From CAKSST01 sp045535505 (lineage in GTDB: Bacteria; Bacillota; Clostridia; Oscillospirales; Acutalibacteraceae), in NCBI GenBank assembly GCA_045535505.1, contig JAZSLU010000006.1, positions 1 through 64,000 of the forward strand: a stretch of 64,000 nucleotides of DNA. The letters run 5' to 3'. Positions 56,375 through 63,441 of this stretch are shown piece after piece. The position numbers were made by a program, and so were the translations under genes. Every line of letters begins with the position of its first letter. Positions within the stretch are counted from its first letter, which is position 1. Below the pieces are notes generated by a model. The model had not been told where the DNA came from. It ran no database searches and saw nothing but the letters and a program-made list of their open reading frames with translations.

Positions 56375-56773
56375 ATGAAAAAATACGATATAAGTGTAAA
56401 AAATTACAAATGCATAATTTTAGGTACGGCGATAGGACTTATTACAAGTTTTGTTTTTATATTGTTAATGGCAATATTGTTTACATCATTAGATTTGGCT
56501 ATTGAACTTGCACATCCGATGTCATCAATTGCGTGTGGTATGGGTGCTTTTATTGGCGGTTTTACAACATCAAAACTTTGCAAATCGAAGGGTCTTATTA
56601 ATGGTAGTTTGACAGGCGCATTTATCTTTTTGTTTTTAATGCTTTTGTCTTTAATTATAAGCGATGGCTCTGTTACAATAATGACATTAATTCGTTTTAT
56701 TATAATAATTTGCGCATCTTCGATAGGCGGAATCTTGGGCTTGAACGCACTTGTGAAAAAACGGTTAATATAA
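56375..56773 (+). CDS. TIGR04086 family membrane protein
   Basis: A 132-residue protein with four hydrophobic segments (for example CIILGTAIGLITSFVFILLMAILF and GALTGAF-like turns), as in the TIGR04086/YrzE family of uncharacterised Firmicutes membrane proteins often found near yajC. The conserved GMGAFIGGFTTSKLCKSKGLINGSLTGAFIF core is present. The ATG at 56375 follows GGGGGAT; an in-frame ATG fifteen bases earlier would lie in the ribosome site itself. Its function is unknown. Confidence 0.82.
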   Translation: MKKYDISVKNYKCIILGTAIGLITSFVFILLMAILFTSLDLAIELAHPMSSIACGMGAFIGGFTTSKLCKSKGLINGSLTGAFIFLFLMLLSLIISDGSVTIMTLIRFIIIICASSIGGILGLNALVKKRLI

Positions 56774-56801
56774 CTTACGTCAAAATTAAACAATTTAATT
56801 C

Positions 56802-56832
56802 AAAAAATCCGCTTTTATTGCGGATTTTTTTG
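56802..56832 (+). terminator. Terminator at the end of the queA-tgt-yajC operon
   Basis: An 11-bp stem (AAAAAATCCGC / GCGGATTTTTT), loop TTTTATT, and a long T tract. Confidence 0.88.
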
Positions 56833-56841
56833 TTTTTTATA

Positions 56842-56870
56842 TTGTAAATTATATAATTATTTGATATAAT
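56842..56870 (+). promoter_or_regulatory. Sigma-A-type promoter of typA
   Basis: TTGTAA, 17-base spacer, perfect TATAAT (56865-56870). Confidence 0.55.
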
Positions 56871-56904
56871 AAATTGATAATTTTGAATGAACGGACTTGA
56901 AAGA

Positions 56905-58725
56905 ATGACACTTGCAGAAAACATTAGAAATATTGCTATTATCGCTCACGTTGACCACGGTAAAACTACCCTTGTTGACCAAATGCTTAAACAAAGCGGA
57001 ACCTTTAGAGCGAATGAGCAGGTTGACGACAGAGTTATGGACTCTAACGATCTTGAACGTGAACGCGGCATAACAATTTTATCCAAAAACACAAGCGTTC
57101 TCTATAATGACGTCAAAATTAATATTGTTGATACCCCAGGTCATGCTGATTTTGGCGGTGAGGTTGAACGAATTTTAATGATGGTTAATGGCGTCGTACT
57201 TTTGGTTGATGCCTTTGAGGGATGTATGCCTCAAACACGTTTTGTTCTAAAAAAAGCATTAAATCTTGGCAAAAAGGTTATTGTTGTTGTTAATAAAATT
57301 GACAGACCTATGGCAAGACCTGATGAAGTGCTTGATGAAGTTCTTGATTTGTTTATTGAACTTGGTGCAGATGAGGATCAGCTTGATTTTCCTGTTGTCT
57401 ATGCATCCGGTCGTGATGGCACCGCTTCGTTAAACGTAAGCCAGCAGGGAAGTGACTTAAAGCCTTTATTTGATACAATTGTTGATAATATTGATGCTCC
57501 TCCCGGTGATGTGGAACAACCGTTGCAAATGCTGATTTCTAACATTGCATACGACGATTATGTAGGCCGCCTTGGCGTAGGCAGAATTGAGCGTGGTAAA
57601 CTTAGCAAAAATCAGTCTGCAGTTTTGTGCCATGAAGATGGTACAACCTCTAATGTAAAAATAACCGATATTTATATGTTTGAGGGTTTAAAACGTGTTG
57701 AAGTAACATCGGCAAATGCCGGTGAAATTGTTTTAATATGCGGTGCAGCGGATATAAATATCGGCGAAACTATTTGCGACACCGAAAAGGTTGAACCATT
57801 GCCCTTTGTAAAAATTGATGAGCCAACTCTTTCAATGAATTTTATTGTTAATAATTCACCTTTTGCCGGCCGAGAGGGCAAATATGTAACTTCAAGAAAT
57901 TTGCGTGACCGCCTTTTTAAAGAGGTAGAAACCAATGTTAGTTTAAGGGTGGAAGAAACTGAAAATTCTGATACATTTAAGGTTTCAGGCAGGGGAGAGT
58001 TACATCTTTCAATTCTTATTGAAACAATGCGACGTCAAGGTTATGAATTTCAAGTTTCTCAGCCAACGGTTATCTACAAAACTATTAATGATGTTCTGCA
58101 CGAGCCAATGGAGCTTTTGATGATTGAAGTTCCTGAAGAATATGTTGGCGCAGTTATGGAAAAGATTGGCTGTCGTCATGGCGAGATTAAAAATATGGGC
58201 AGCCGACAAACCGGTATGTCTCACATTGAATTTATAATTCCTGCACGCGGTCTTATCGGTTATCGTTCACAATTTTTAACTGATACAAACGGTAAAGGCA
58301 TAATGAATCATGTGTTTGATAGTTATCAACCATATAAAGGCGAAATTTCTAACCGCCTTACCGGCTCAATAGTTGCTTTTGAAACAGGAGATACTACTGC
58401 TTATGGTTTGTACAACACGCAAAGCAGAGGACGTCTTTTCGTGTCGGCAGGTGTTCCTGTTTATGAGGGAATGATTGTGGGCGAAAATCCTCGAAATGAG
58501 GACATAACCTGCAATGTATGCAAACGCAAACAAATGACTAATATGCGTGCTGCGGGTTCAGACGATGCGCTAAAACTTACTCCTCCGTCAATTTTAAGCC
58601 TTGAACAAGCGCTTGAATTTATTAAAGAGGATGAGCTTGTTGAGGTAACGCCGGAATCTATTCGTTTAAGAAAAAAGATTTTGAGCAAAGAACTACGAAT
58701 GAAATCAGAGGCTAGAAAAAAATGA
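56905..58725 (+). CDS. typA: Ribosome-associated translational GTPase TypA/BipA
   Basis: A 606-residue EF-G-like GTPase that assists ribosome assembly and stress responses. G1 is AHVDHGKTT, the switch region has RGITILSKNTSV, G3 is DTPGHADFGGE and G4 is VVNKID. Domains II, III and V and the BipA-specific C-terminal domain (RGRLFVSAGVPVYEGMIVGENPRNEDITCNV) follow. The ATG at 56905 (MTLAENIRNIAIIAHVDHGKT) gives the usual N-terminus; an upstream in-frame ATG at 56887 lacks a ribosome site. It overlaps the exonuclease gene by four bases. Confidence 0.95.
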   Translation: MTLAENIRNIAIIAHVDHGKTTLVDQMLKQSGTFRANEQVDDRVMDSNDLERERGITILSKNTSVLYNDVKINIVDTPGHADFGGEVERILMMVNGVVLLVDAFEGCMPQTRFVLKKALNLGKKVIVVVNKIDRPMARPDEVLDEVLDLFIELGADEDQLDFPVVYASGRDGTASLNVSQQGSDLKPLFDTIVDNIDAPPGDVEQPLQMLISNIAYDDYVGRLGVGRIERGKLSKNQSAVLCHEDGTTSNVKITDIYMFEGLKRVEVTSANAGEIVLICGAADINIGETICDTEKVEPLPFVKIDEPTLSMNFIVNNSPFAGREGKYVTSRNLRDRLFKEVETNVSLRVEETENSDTFKVSGRGELHLSILIETMRRQGYEFQVSQPTVIYKTINDVLHEPMELLMIEVPEEYVGAVMEKIGCRHGEIKNMGSRQTGMSHIEFIIPARGLIGYRSQFLTDTNGKGIMNHVFDSYQPYKGEISNRLTGSIVAFETGDTTAYGLYNTQSRGRLFVSAGVPVYEGMIVGENPRNEDITCNVCKRKQMTNMRAAGSDDALKLTPPSILSLEQALEFIKEDELVEVTPESIRLRKKILSKELRMKSEARKK

Positions 58726-59600
58726 ACTATATCTTACTTGATTTAGAATGGGATAATTATTACAGTAAAAAATTCGGTAAATTTATAAATGAGATTGTTC
58801 AGATTGGCGCGATTAAACTAGACGACAAATTTCATCTAATTGACGAATTTAACACCTATGTAAAATCAGAAATTTCTACCAAACTGTCTCCTCGATTTAA
58901 GCGTCTGACCAATATAACTAACGAGCAAATGCTTGCTGGAATTTCGTTTGCCGAAGCAATAAACAATTACAAATATTGGTGTGGTGAAGATTATATTACA
59001 CTGACCTGGAGTAATTCGGATTTACATACTTTAATTGATAATTCGCGTCTTTTTTTAAACAGCGAACATATTGATATTATCGGTAAATACGTTGACCTTC
59101 AGGCGTATGTTCAAAAAAAATTACACCAAAAGGGTTATCAGTTTGAGGGACAGCTTTCTTTACTTGATGCTTGTGAAATGCTTGATATTGCTGCTGAAAA
59201 TTTTGATATGCATACTGCCAGAGATGATAGCTTGTTAAGTTCTTTCCTATTAAAGCGAACTTATGACAAGAAAGATTTTTACAAGTTTGTTATTGATACA
59301 AATTCTGACGATTTTTTCCACAAACTTTCTTTCAAGCCTTACTATATTACGGATATTAACGACCCACGTATATCGAAAAAAGCAATTATGTGTCGTTGTC
59401 CTAATTGCGGTAAGGCGGCTGTCAGAAACGGTGCGTGGTCATATAAAAACTATGCTTTTACCGCAGAACATATTTGTAAAAAGTGCAATATTAAATTTTC
59501 AATGCAAGCAACTTTTAAAATGAATTATGATACCATAAGCGTAAAAAAACGCATTTCGTTTGGTGACCGTGTGAAAGCTCTTTCGGTTTCAAACAAATAA
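58722..59600 (+). CDS. DEDDh 3'-5' exonuclease with C-terminal zinc ribbon
   Basis: A 292-residue protein with a DnaQ/RNase T-type exonuclease domain. The acidic residues are D7 and E9 in LLDLEWDN, a later D in the SNSDLHTLIDN region, and H-x4-D in MHTARDDSLLSSF. Residues about 220-262 form a likely zinc ribbon (CRCPNCG and CKKCN), which is unusual for this family and could bind RNA or DNA. The substrate is unknown. It is translationally coupled to typA (ATGA overlap), hinting at RNA or ribosome-linked work, which is inference. Confidence 0.82.
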   Translation: MNYILLDLEWDNYYSKKFGKFINEIVQIGAIKLDDKFHLIDEFNTYVKSEISTKLSPRFKRLTNITNEQMLAGISFAEAINNYKYWCGEDYITLTWSNSDLHTLIDNSRLFLNSEHIDIIGKYVDLQAYVQKKLHQKGYQFEGQLSLLDACEMLDIAAENFDMHTARDDSLLSSFLLKRTYDKKDFYKFVIDTNSDDFFHKLSFKPYYITDINDPRISKKAIMCRCPNCGKAAVRNGAWSYKNYAFTAEHICKKCNIKFSMQATFKMNYDTISVKKRISFGDRVKALSVSNK

Positions 59601-59607
59601 AAATAAT

Positions 59608-59656
59608 ATTTAATGCCTTTTTTTGAAAAACTATCTTTATGAAAGGGGCATTAAAT
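59608..59656 (+). promoter_or_regulatory. 10-bp inverted repeat enclosing the ribosome site of the ABC permease gene
   Basis: ATTTAATGCC (59608-59617) and its exact complement GGCATTAAAT (59647-59656) flank 29 bases that end in GAAAGG. The GAAAGGGG ribosome site straddles the second arm, and the start codon is two bases beyond it. Confidence 0.5.
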
Positions 59657-59658
59657 AT

Positions 59659-60834
59659 ATGACTAACAGTATTAAATATGCAATAACAAATTTATTTCGC
59701 AATAAAGCAAGAACACTTCTTTGTGGTTTAGGAATAACTATTGGAGTCATTTCGATTATTACTATTTGGAGTATCGCAGGTGCCGGTAAGTCTGCCATTA
59801 ATCATGAACTTGACAACATGGGAATGAATGGCGTCTCAATAATGGCTAAAAGCGGTAAATTGACAAACAACGACCTTGAGATTATTCGTTTGCAATCAAA
59901 TGTTATAAATGCTGTGCCTGTAATTTTTTCAAGCGGTACTGTCAGCCATGATGATTTTACTGAAAAAGCAGTAACAATAGGCGTTGATGCCGACTCTAAA
60001 AGCATTATTTCCCTGGAAATAACTAAGGGAAGGGAAATTAGTAATGAGGATATACAGAGCAAAAATAACGTTTGCATAATTGACACTGCAACAGCAACTG
60101 CTATGTTTGGCAACCATGATGCTATTGGCGAAAAAATTGTTATAAAAATGCTTTCCAAAAAAATTAATTTTGAAATTATAGGTATTGCAAACGTTAAAAG
60201 TTCGTTGCTTAAAATTGCAACTGAGCAGTATATTCCAACAACCATTTATCTGCCATATTCAACAATGCAAAAATACAAGAAAAGTGATGAACTGAATCAA
60301 ATTGTCGTAAAATTTAATGATACGACTGATATAGACAATAAAGCGAATAAAGTAATATCTGCTGTAAGTGCAAGTTATGTAAACAATACTACTTCATACT
60401 CTTATCAAGATTTGGCTTCACAGCGTGAAAGATTAAGTTCAACTCTTAATATTATAACCTTGATTTTAACCGCAGTTGGCGGCATTTCGTTACTTGTAGC
60501 ATCGATTGGCAGTATGAACGTAATGCTCATTTCTGTTAACCAACGCACCAAAGAAATTGGCATTAGAAAAACGTTGGGTCAGAGTAGATTTGGTATAATA
60601 ATTGATTTTTTGTGTGAAGCTGCAATTTTATTTTTAACATTTGCAATGTTTGGTGTATTAATAAGTGCTTTAATATTAATAAGTGCGAACCGCTTTTTCA
60701 ATTTAAATTTTACACTCTCATTATCGCAAGTTTTTACAGTTATCTCAATTAACCTTGTTTTTGGTTGCTTTTTCGGCATTTTTCCCGCTATTAAAGCATC
60801 GAAATTAAAACCGGTTGATTCATTAAGAAACTAA
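59659..60834 (+). CDS. MacB/FtsX-type ABC transporter permease without adjacent ATPase
   Basis: A 391-residue permease with one N-terminal membrane helix (LLCGLGITIGVISIITIWSIAG), a large extracytoplasmic domain of about 210 residues (MacB_PCD type), and three C-terminal helices containing INQRTKEIGIRKTLGQSRFGIIIDFL, the FtsX-family cytoplasmic motif (here VNQRTKEIGIRKTLG). Such permeases normally pair with a MacB/LolD-like ATPase encoded next to them; none is present on either side. It may use a distant ATPase. The ATG at 59659 follows GAAAGGGG. Mechanotransmission or lipoprotein/peptide export are the roles known for the family. Confidence 0.82.
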   Translation: MTNSIKYAITNLFRNKARTLLCGLGITIGVISIITIWSIAGAGKSAINHELDNMGMNGVSIMAKSGKLTNNDLEIIRLQSNVINAVPVIFSSGTVSHDDFTEKAVTIGVDADSKSIISLEITKGREISNEDIQSKNNVCIIDTATATAMFGNHDAIGEKIVIKMLSKKINFEIIGIANVKSSLLKIATEQYIPTTIYLPYSTMQKYKKSDELNQIVVKFNDTTDIDNKANKVISAVSASYVNNTTSYSYQDLASQRERLSSTLNIITLILTAVGGISLLVASIGSMNVMLISVNQRTKEIGIRKTLGQSRFGIIIDFLCEAAILFLTFAMFGVLISALILISANRFFNLNFTLSLSQVFTVISINLVFGCFFGIFPAIKASKLKPVDSLRN

Positions 60835-60854
60835 TATATAATTTGGAGGATTTT

Positions 60855-62045
60855 ATGATTAACGTCAACAAAAATATGATGTACTTAGGTCAAGTGCGTT
60901 CTGTAATTAGAGATACCTTTGAATATGGAATGAAAAGAGCCGCGCAAATTGGCAAGGAAAATGTTTTTGATTTTAGTCTTGGCAATCCGAGTGTTCCTGC
61001 GCCGCAAATTGTTAATGACTCAATTTGTGACCTTATTAACAATACTGATTCTGTAGCTTTACACGGATATACTTCTGCTGTTGGTGATGTTAATACGAGA
61101 AGTGCAATTGCGGACAGTATTAATAGTAAATATCATGCAAAAATTGATAAAAACGATATTTATATTACCTGTGGCGCTGCGGCCTCGCTTACCGTTTCAT
61201 TAAACGCACTCGCTTGTCAAGGTGATGAGGTTATTGTTTTTGCGCCTTTTTTCCCCGAATATCGTGTTTTTGTTGAAAAAGCAGGTGCAAAACTTGTTAT
61301 TGTTGATGCCAAAACTGATGATTTTCAAATTAATTTTGAAAAATTTATTTCTCTTATTAATGCTAACACAAAAGCAGTTATTATAAATTCTCCTAATAAT
61401 CCTACCGGTGTTGTTTATTCAAGCGAAACAATAAATCGTTTATGCGATATTTTAAAGCAAAAGTCAAAGCAATTTGGTAACCCAATATATTTAATTTCTG
61501 ACGAACCATACAGGGAGTTGGTTTACGATGATATTGAGTTACCTTACATAACAAATCATTATGATAATACTATTGTGTGTTATTCCTTCAGCAAATCCCT
61601 TTCATTGCCAGGAGAGCGTATAGGGTATATTGCTCTTAGTAGCACTATGACGTATAAGGATGAAGTTTTTGCCGCAATTTGCGGTGCAGGCAGGGCATTG
61701 GGATATGTTTGCGCACCAAGTATGATGCAAAAAGTAATTTTAAATTGTCTTAATGCAACCGCAAACATTGAAGCATATAACAAAAACAGAAATTTGTTAT
61801 ATAGCGCTCTTACAAGCTATGGATATGAATGTATTAAACCGGATGGAGCGTTTTATTTATTTGTAAAGTCTCCAATTGCCGATGCAAATGAATTTTGTAT
61901 GAAAGCACGTGATTATGAACTATTACTTGTTCCATCTGACAGTTTCGGTTGTGAAGGTTATGTTCGTATCTCATATTGTGTTTCAACCGAAATGATAGAG
62001 CGCTCACTTGCGTCGTTTGAAAAACTTATAAAAAATTATATCTAA
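60855..62045 (+). CDS. PLP-dependent class I/II aminotransferase
   Basis: A 396-residue fold type I aminotransferase. The PLP lysine is near residue 247 in YSFSKSLSLPGERIGY. INSPNNPTGVVYS and LISDEPYRELVYDD give the Asn and Asp contacts, and GYVRISYCVS holds the substrate-carboxylate Arg. The N-terminal part, DFSLGNPSVPAPQIVNDSI, resembles aspartate/aromatic aminotransferases of Clostridia. The ATG at 60855 follows GGAGGA with correct spacing. The amino donor and acceptor cannot be settled from sequence. It is 20 bp after the ABC permease gene and 14 before the sugar kinase gene. Confidence 0.87.
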   Translation: MINVNKNMMYLGQVRSVIRDTFEYGMKRAAQIGKENVFDFSLGNPSVPAPQIVNDSICDLINNTDSVALHGYTSAVGDVNTRSAIADSINSKYHAKIDKNDIYITCGAAASLTVSLNALACQGDEVIVFAPFFPEYRVFVEKAGAKLVIVDAKTDDFQINFEKFISLINANTKAVIINSPNNPTGVVYSSETINRLCDILKQKSKQFGNPIYLISDEPYRELVYDDIELPYITNHYDNTIVCYSFSKSLSLPGERIGYIALSSTMTYKDEVFAAICGAGRALGYVCAPSMMQKVILNCLNATANIEAYNKNRNLLYSALTSYGYECIKPDGAFYLFVKSPIADANEFCMKARDYELLLVPSDSFGCEGYVRISYCVSTEMIERSLASFEKLIKNYI

Positions 62046-62059
62046 AGTGGTGTTGTTTT

Positions 62060-62983
62060 ATGATTTTAGGTGTTTGTCCAAATCCTTGTATTGATATAAC
62101 AATTCCAATTAAAAACGTTCGTCTGCGTGAAATAAATCGCGCTGATTGTGCTACAACAACCTATTCCGGCAAAGCAATTAACGCCTTAAAGGCGCTCAAC
62201 GTATTAGGAGAATATTGTGTTGCTTCCGGTTTTATGTTTGAAAATGACAAAGATGCCTTTTGCGACGACCTTGGGCGTCATAATATTGACAGCGCTTTTG
62301 TTAATCTTTTAGGTGATGTTAGAAAGAATGTTAAGCTTGTTGAGCCTCACGGTCAACTGACTGAAATTAATACAAAAAGCGGTAATATAACCGATGATGA
62401 CAAAAAGGCATTGCTTAATAAGGTTGCTGCATTGTCTCAAAAAGCAAAATCAGTTATTATTAGTGGCAGTTTGCCTGCTGCTTGTGATGACGATTACTAT
62501 GGTGAACTTGTAAGTGTTATTAACCATAAAGCCATAAAAATTGTTGACACCCAAGATGAGATGCTTCTTTCTACATTAAAATATGGTGTTGATCTTATAA
62601 AACCTAACAAATTTGAACTTGAGTGCATTGAAAATCGCACTCTAACAAGCGCTACCGAAATGATTGCAGCATGTAAAAAGCTTTTAAAGGCGGGTGCCAA
62701 AAACGTATTGCTTTCATTGGGTGAGAAAGGTGCAATTTGGTGTAACGAAAAGGTTTCGCTATTTGCTAACAGTCCAAAAGTTATTGTTAGATCTCCTGTT
62801 GGGGCTGGGGATAGTATGATTGGTGTTTGCGCAAAACTATTAAGTGTAACGGATGACCCAAGAGAAATATTACGATATGCCGTTGCCGCCGGCGCCGCTA
62901 GCGTTATGACAGACGGTACTAATCCGTTTAATATTGATGATTTAAAATCGCTATACAAAAAAATTGTTGTAGGAACGATTTAA
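62060..62983 (+). CDS. PfkB family sugar kinase (1-phosphofructokinase/tagatose-6-phosphate kinase type)
   Basis: A 307-residue ribokinase-fold kinase. The N-terminus GVCPNPCIDITIPI matches the FruK/LacC branch (T-x-NP-x-x-D). SVIISGSLPAACDDDYY lies mid-protein, and the catalytic GAGDSMIG motif (VRSPVGAGDSMIG) is near residue 250. It probably phosphorylates fructose 1-phosphate, tagatose 6-phosphate or a related sugar phosphate. The usual Gly-rich substrate motif is altered (TYSGKAINALKALNVLG, normally GGKGINVAR), so the substrate may differ. No PTS gene is adjacent. Confidence 0.83.
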   Translation: MILGVCPNPCIDITIPIKNVRLREINRADCATTTYSGKAINALKALNVLGEYCVASGFMFENDKDAFCDDLGRHNIDSAFVNLLGDVRKNVKLVEPHGQLTEINTKSGNITDDDKKALLNKVAALSQKAKSVIISGSLPAACDDDYYGELVSVINHKAIKIVDTQDEMLLSTLKYGVDLIKPNKFELECIENRTLTSATEMIAACKKLLKAGAKNVLLSLGEKGAIWCNEKVSLFANSPKVIVRSPVGAGDSMIGVCAKLLSVTDDPREILRYAVAAGAASVMTDGTNPFNIDDLKSLYKKIVVGTI

Positions 62984-63000
62984 CATAATAAAAATTATTT

Positions 63001-63018
63001 TCACATATTTTTATGTGA
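63001..63018 (+). other. Small hairpin before the cwlD fragment
   Basis: TCACATA and TATGTGA form a 7-bp inverted repeat with a TTTT loop. Its second arm runs into the GAGGTGG ribosome site of the next reading frame. It is too short of T residues to be a good terminator. Confidence 0.4.
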
Positions 63019-63028
63019 GGTGGTTTTT

Positions 63029-63199
63029 ATAAATAGAAAACATATTATATTATTTTGTTGTATTTTATTAACATCAACTTTTATATTACTTAATTTTTTA
63101 AATAGCACAGATATTAAAACATCCTCAAAACTTTTAACTGAAAGCCAAACCGTCATCGTAGATGCCGGCCACGGGGGGTTAACTAATACTACACATTAG
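63029..63199 (+). pseudogene. cwlD: Truncated CwlD-type N-acetylmuramoyl-L-alanine amidase
   Basis: The frame encodes a basic start, a membrane/signal segment (HIILFCCILLTSTFILLNFLN), a short linker with SSKLLTESQ, and then TVIVDAGHGG, the first zinc-binding motif of Amidase_3 enzymes such as CwlD, which makes muramic lactam in spore cortex. Directly after GHGG the likeness stops: six unrelated codons and a stop follow, and no other frame continues the domain. A GAGGTGG ribosome site is present, but the codon at the expected start is ATA; a GTG within the site is the only in-frame alternative. It is a real truncation or an assembly join at about 63177. Confidence 0.72.
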
Positions 63200-63234
63200 G
63201 TCCAATCCTGCCGTGAAAATTCAATAAAACAGTC

Positions 63235-63273
63235 AATCCCCCTTGCAATCTAAATCAGGTTGCAAGGGGGATT
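63235..63273. terminator. Strong hairpin between the cwlD fragment and the minus-strand peptide gene
   Basis: A 14-bp perfect stem (AATCCCCCTTGCAA / TTGCAAGGGGGATT) with an 11-base loop. It lies seven bases after the stop of the minus-strand 46-residue gene, which it probably terminates. Confidence 0.75.
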
Positions 63274-63279
63274 CTTTAT

Positions 63280-63420
63280 CTAATTACCGCCGGGGCCGTC
63301 CCTGCGTTCACGAGTATCGCGAACATCAATTTTACCGATTATATCGCCCGGTTTAATGGGCTTTTTATCTGTTTTTATTTCTGGTTCAGGCTTTTGCTCG
63401 ATTTTCTTATCTTCATCCAT
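63280..63420 (-). CDS. 46-residue charged peptide ending in GPGGN
   Basis: A short frame with an excellent AAAGGAG ribosome site seven bases before its ATG. The product is hydrophilic, rich in Lys, Asp, Glu, Pro and Arg, without cysteine or membrane segment. A middle KPGDIIGKIDVRDT stretch and the C-terminus RERRDGPGGN look like conserved ends rather than random sequence. It begins 21 bases after the stop of the YyaL-type gene and ends at a strong hairpin, so it is the last gene of that operon. No known family was recognised; a small regulatory or modified-peptide precursor is possible, with no maturation enzyme in view. Confidence 0.6.
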   Translation of the reverse strand: MDEDKKIEQKPEPEIKTDKKPIKPGDIIGKIDVRDTRERRDGPGGN

Positions 63421-63441
63421 AGTGAAAACTCCTTTCTGCTG

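Noticed and set aside
62497..62958. Minus-strand open frame of 153 codons opposite the PfkB kinase
   Set aside because: Antisense shadow of an intact kinase; no start signals or family likeness.
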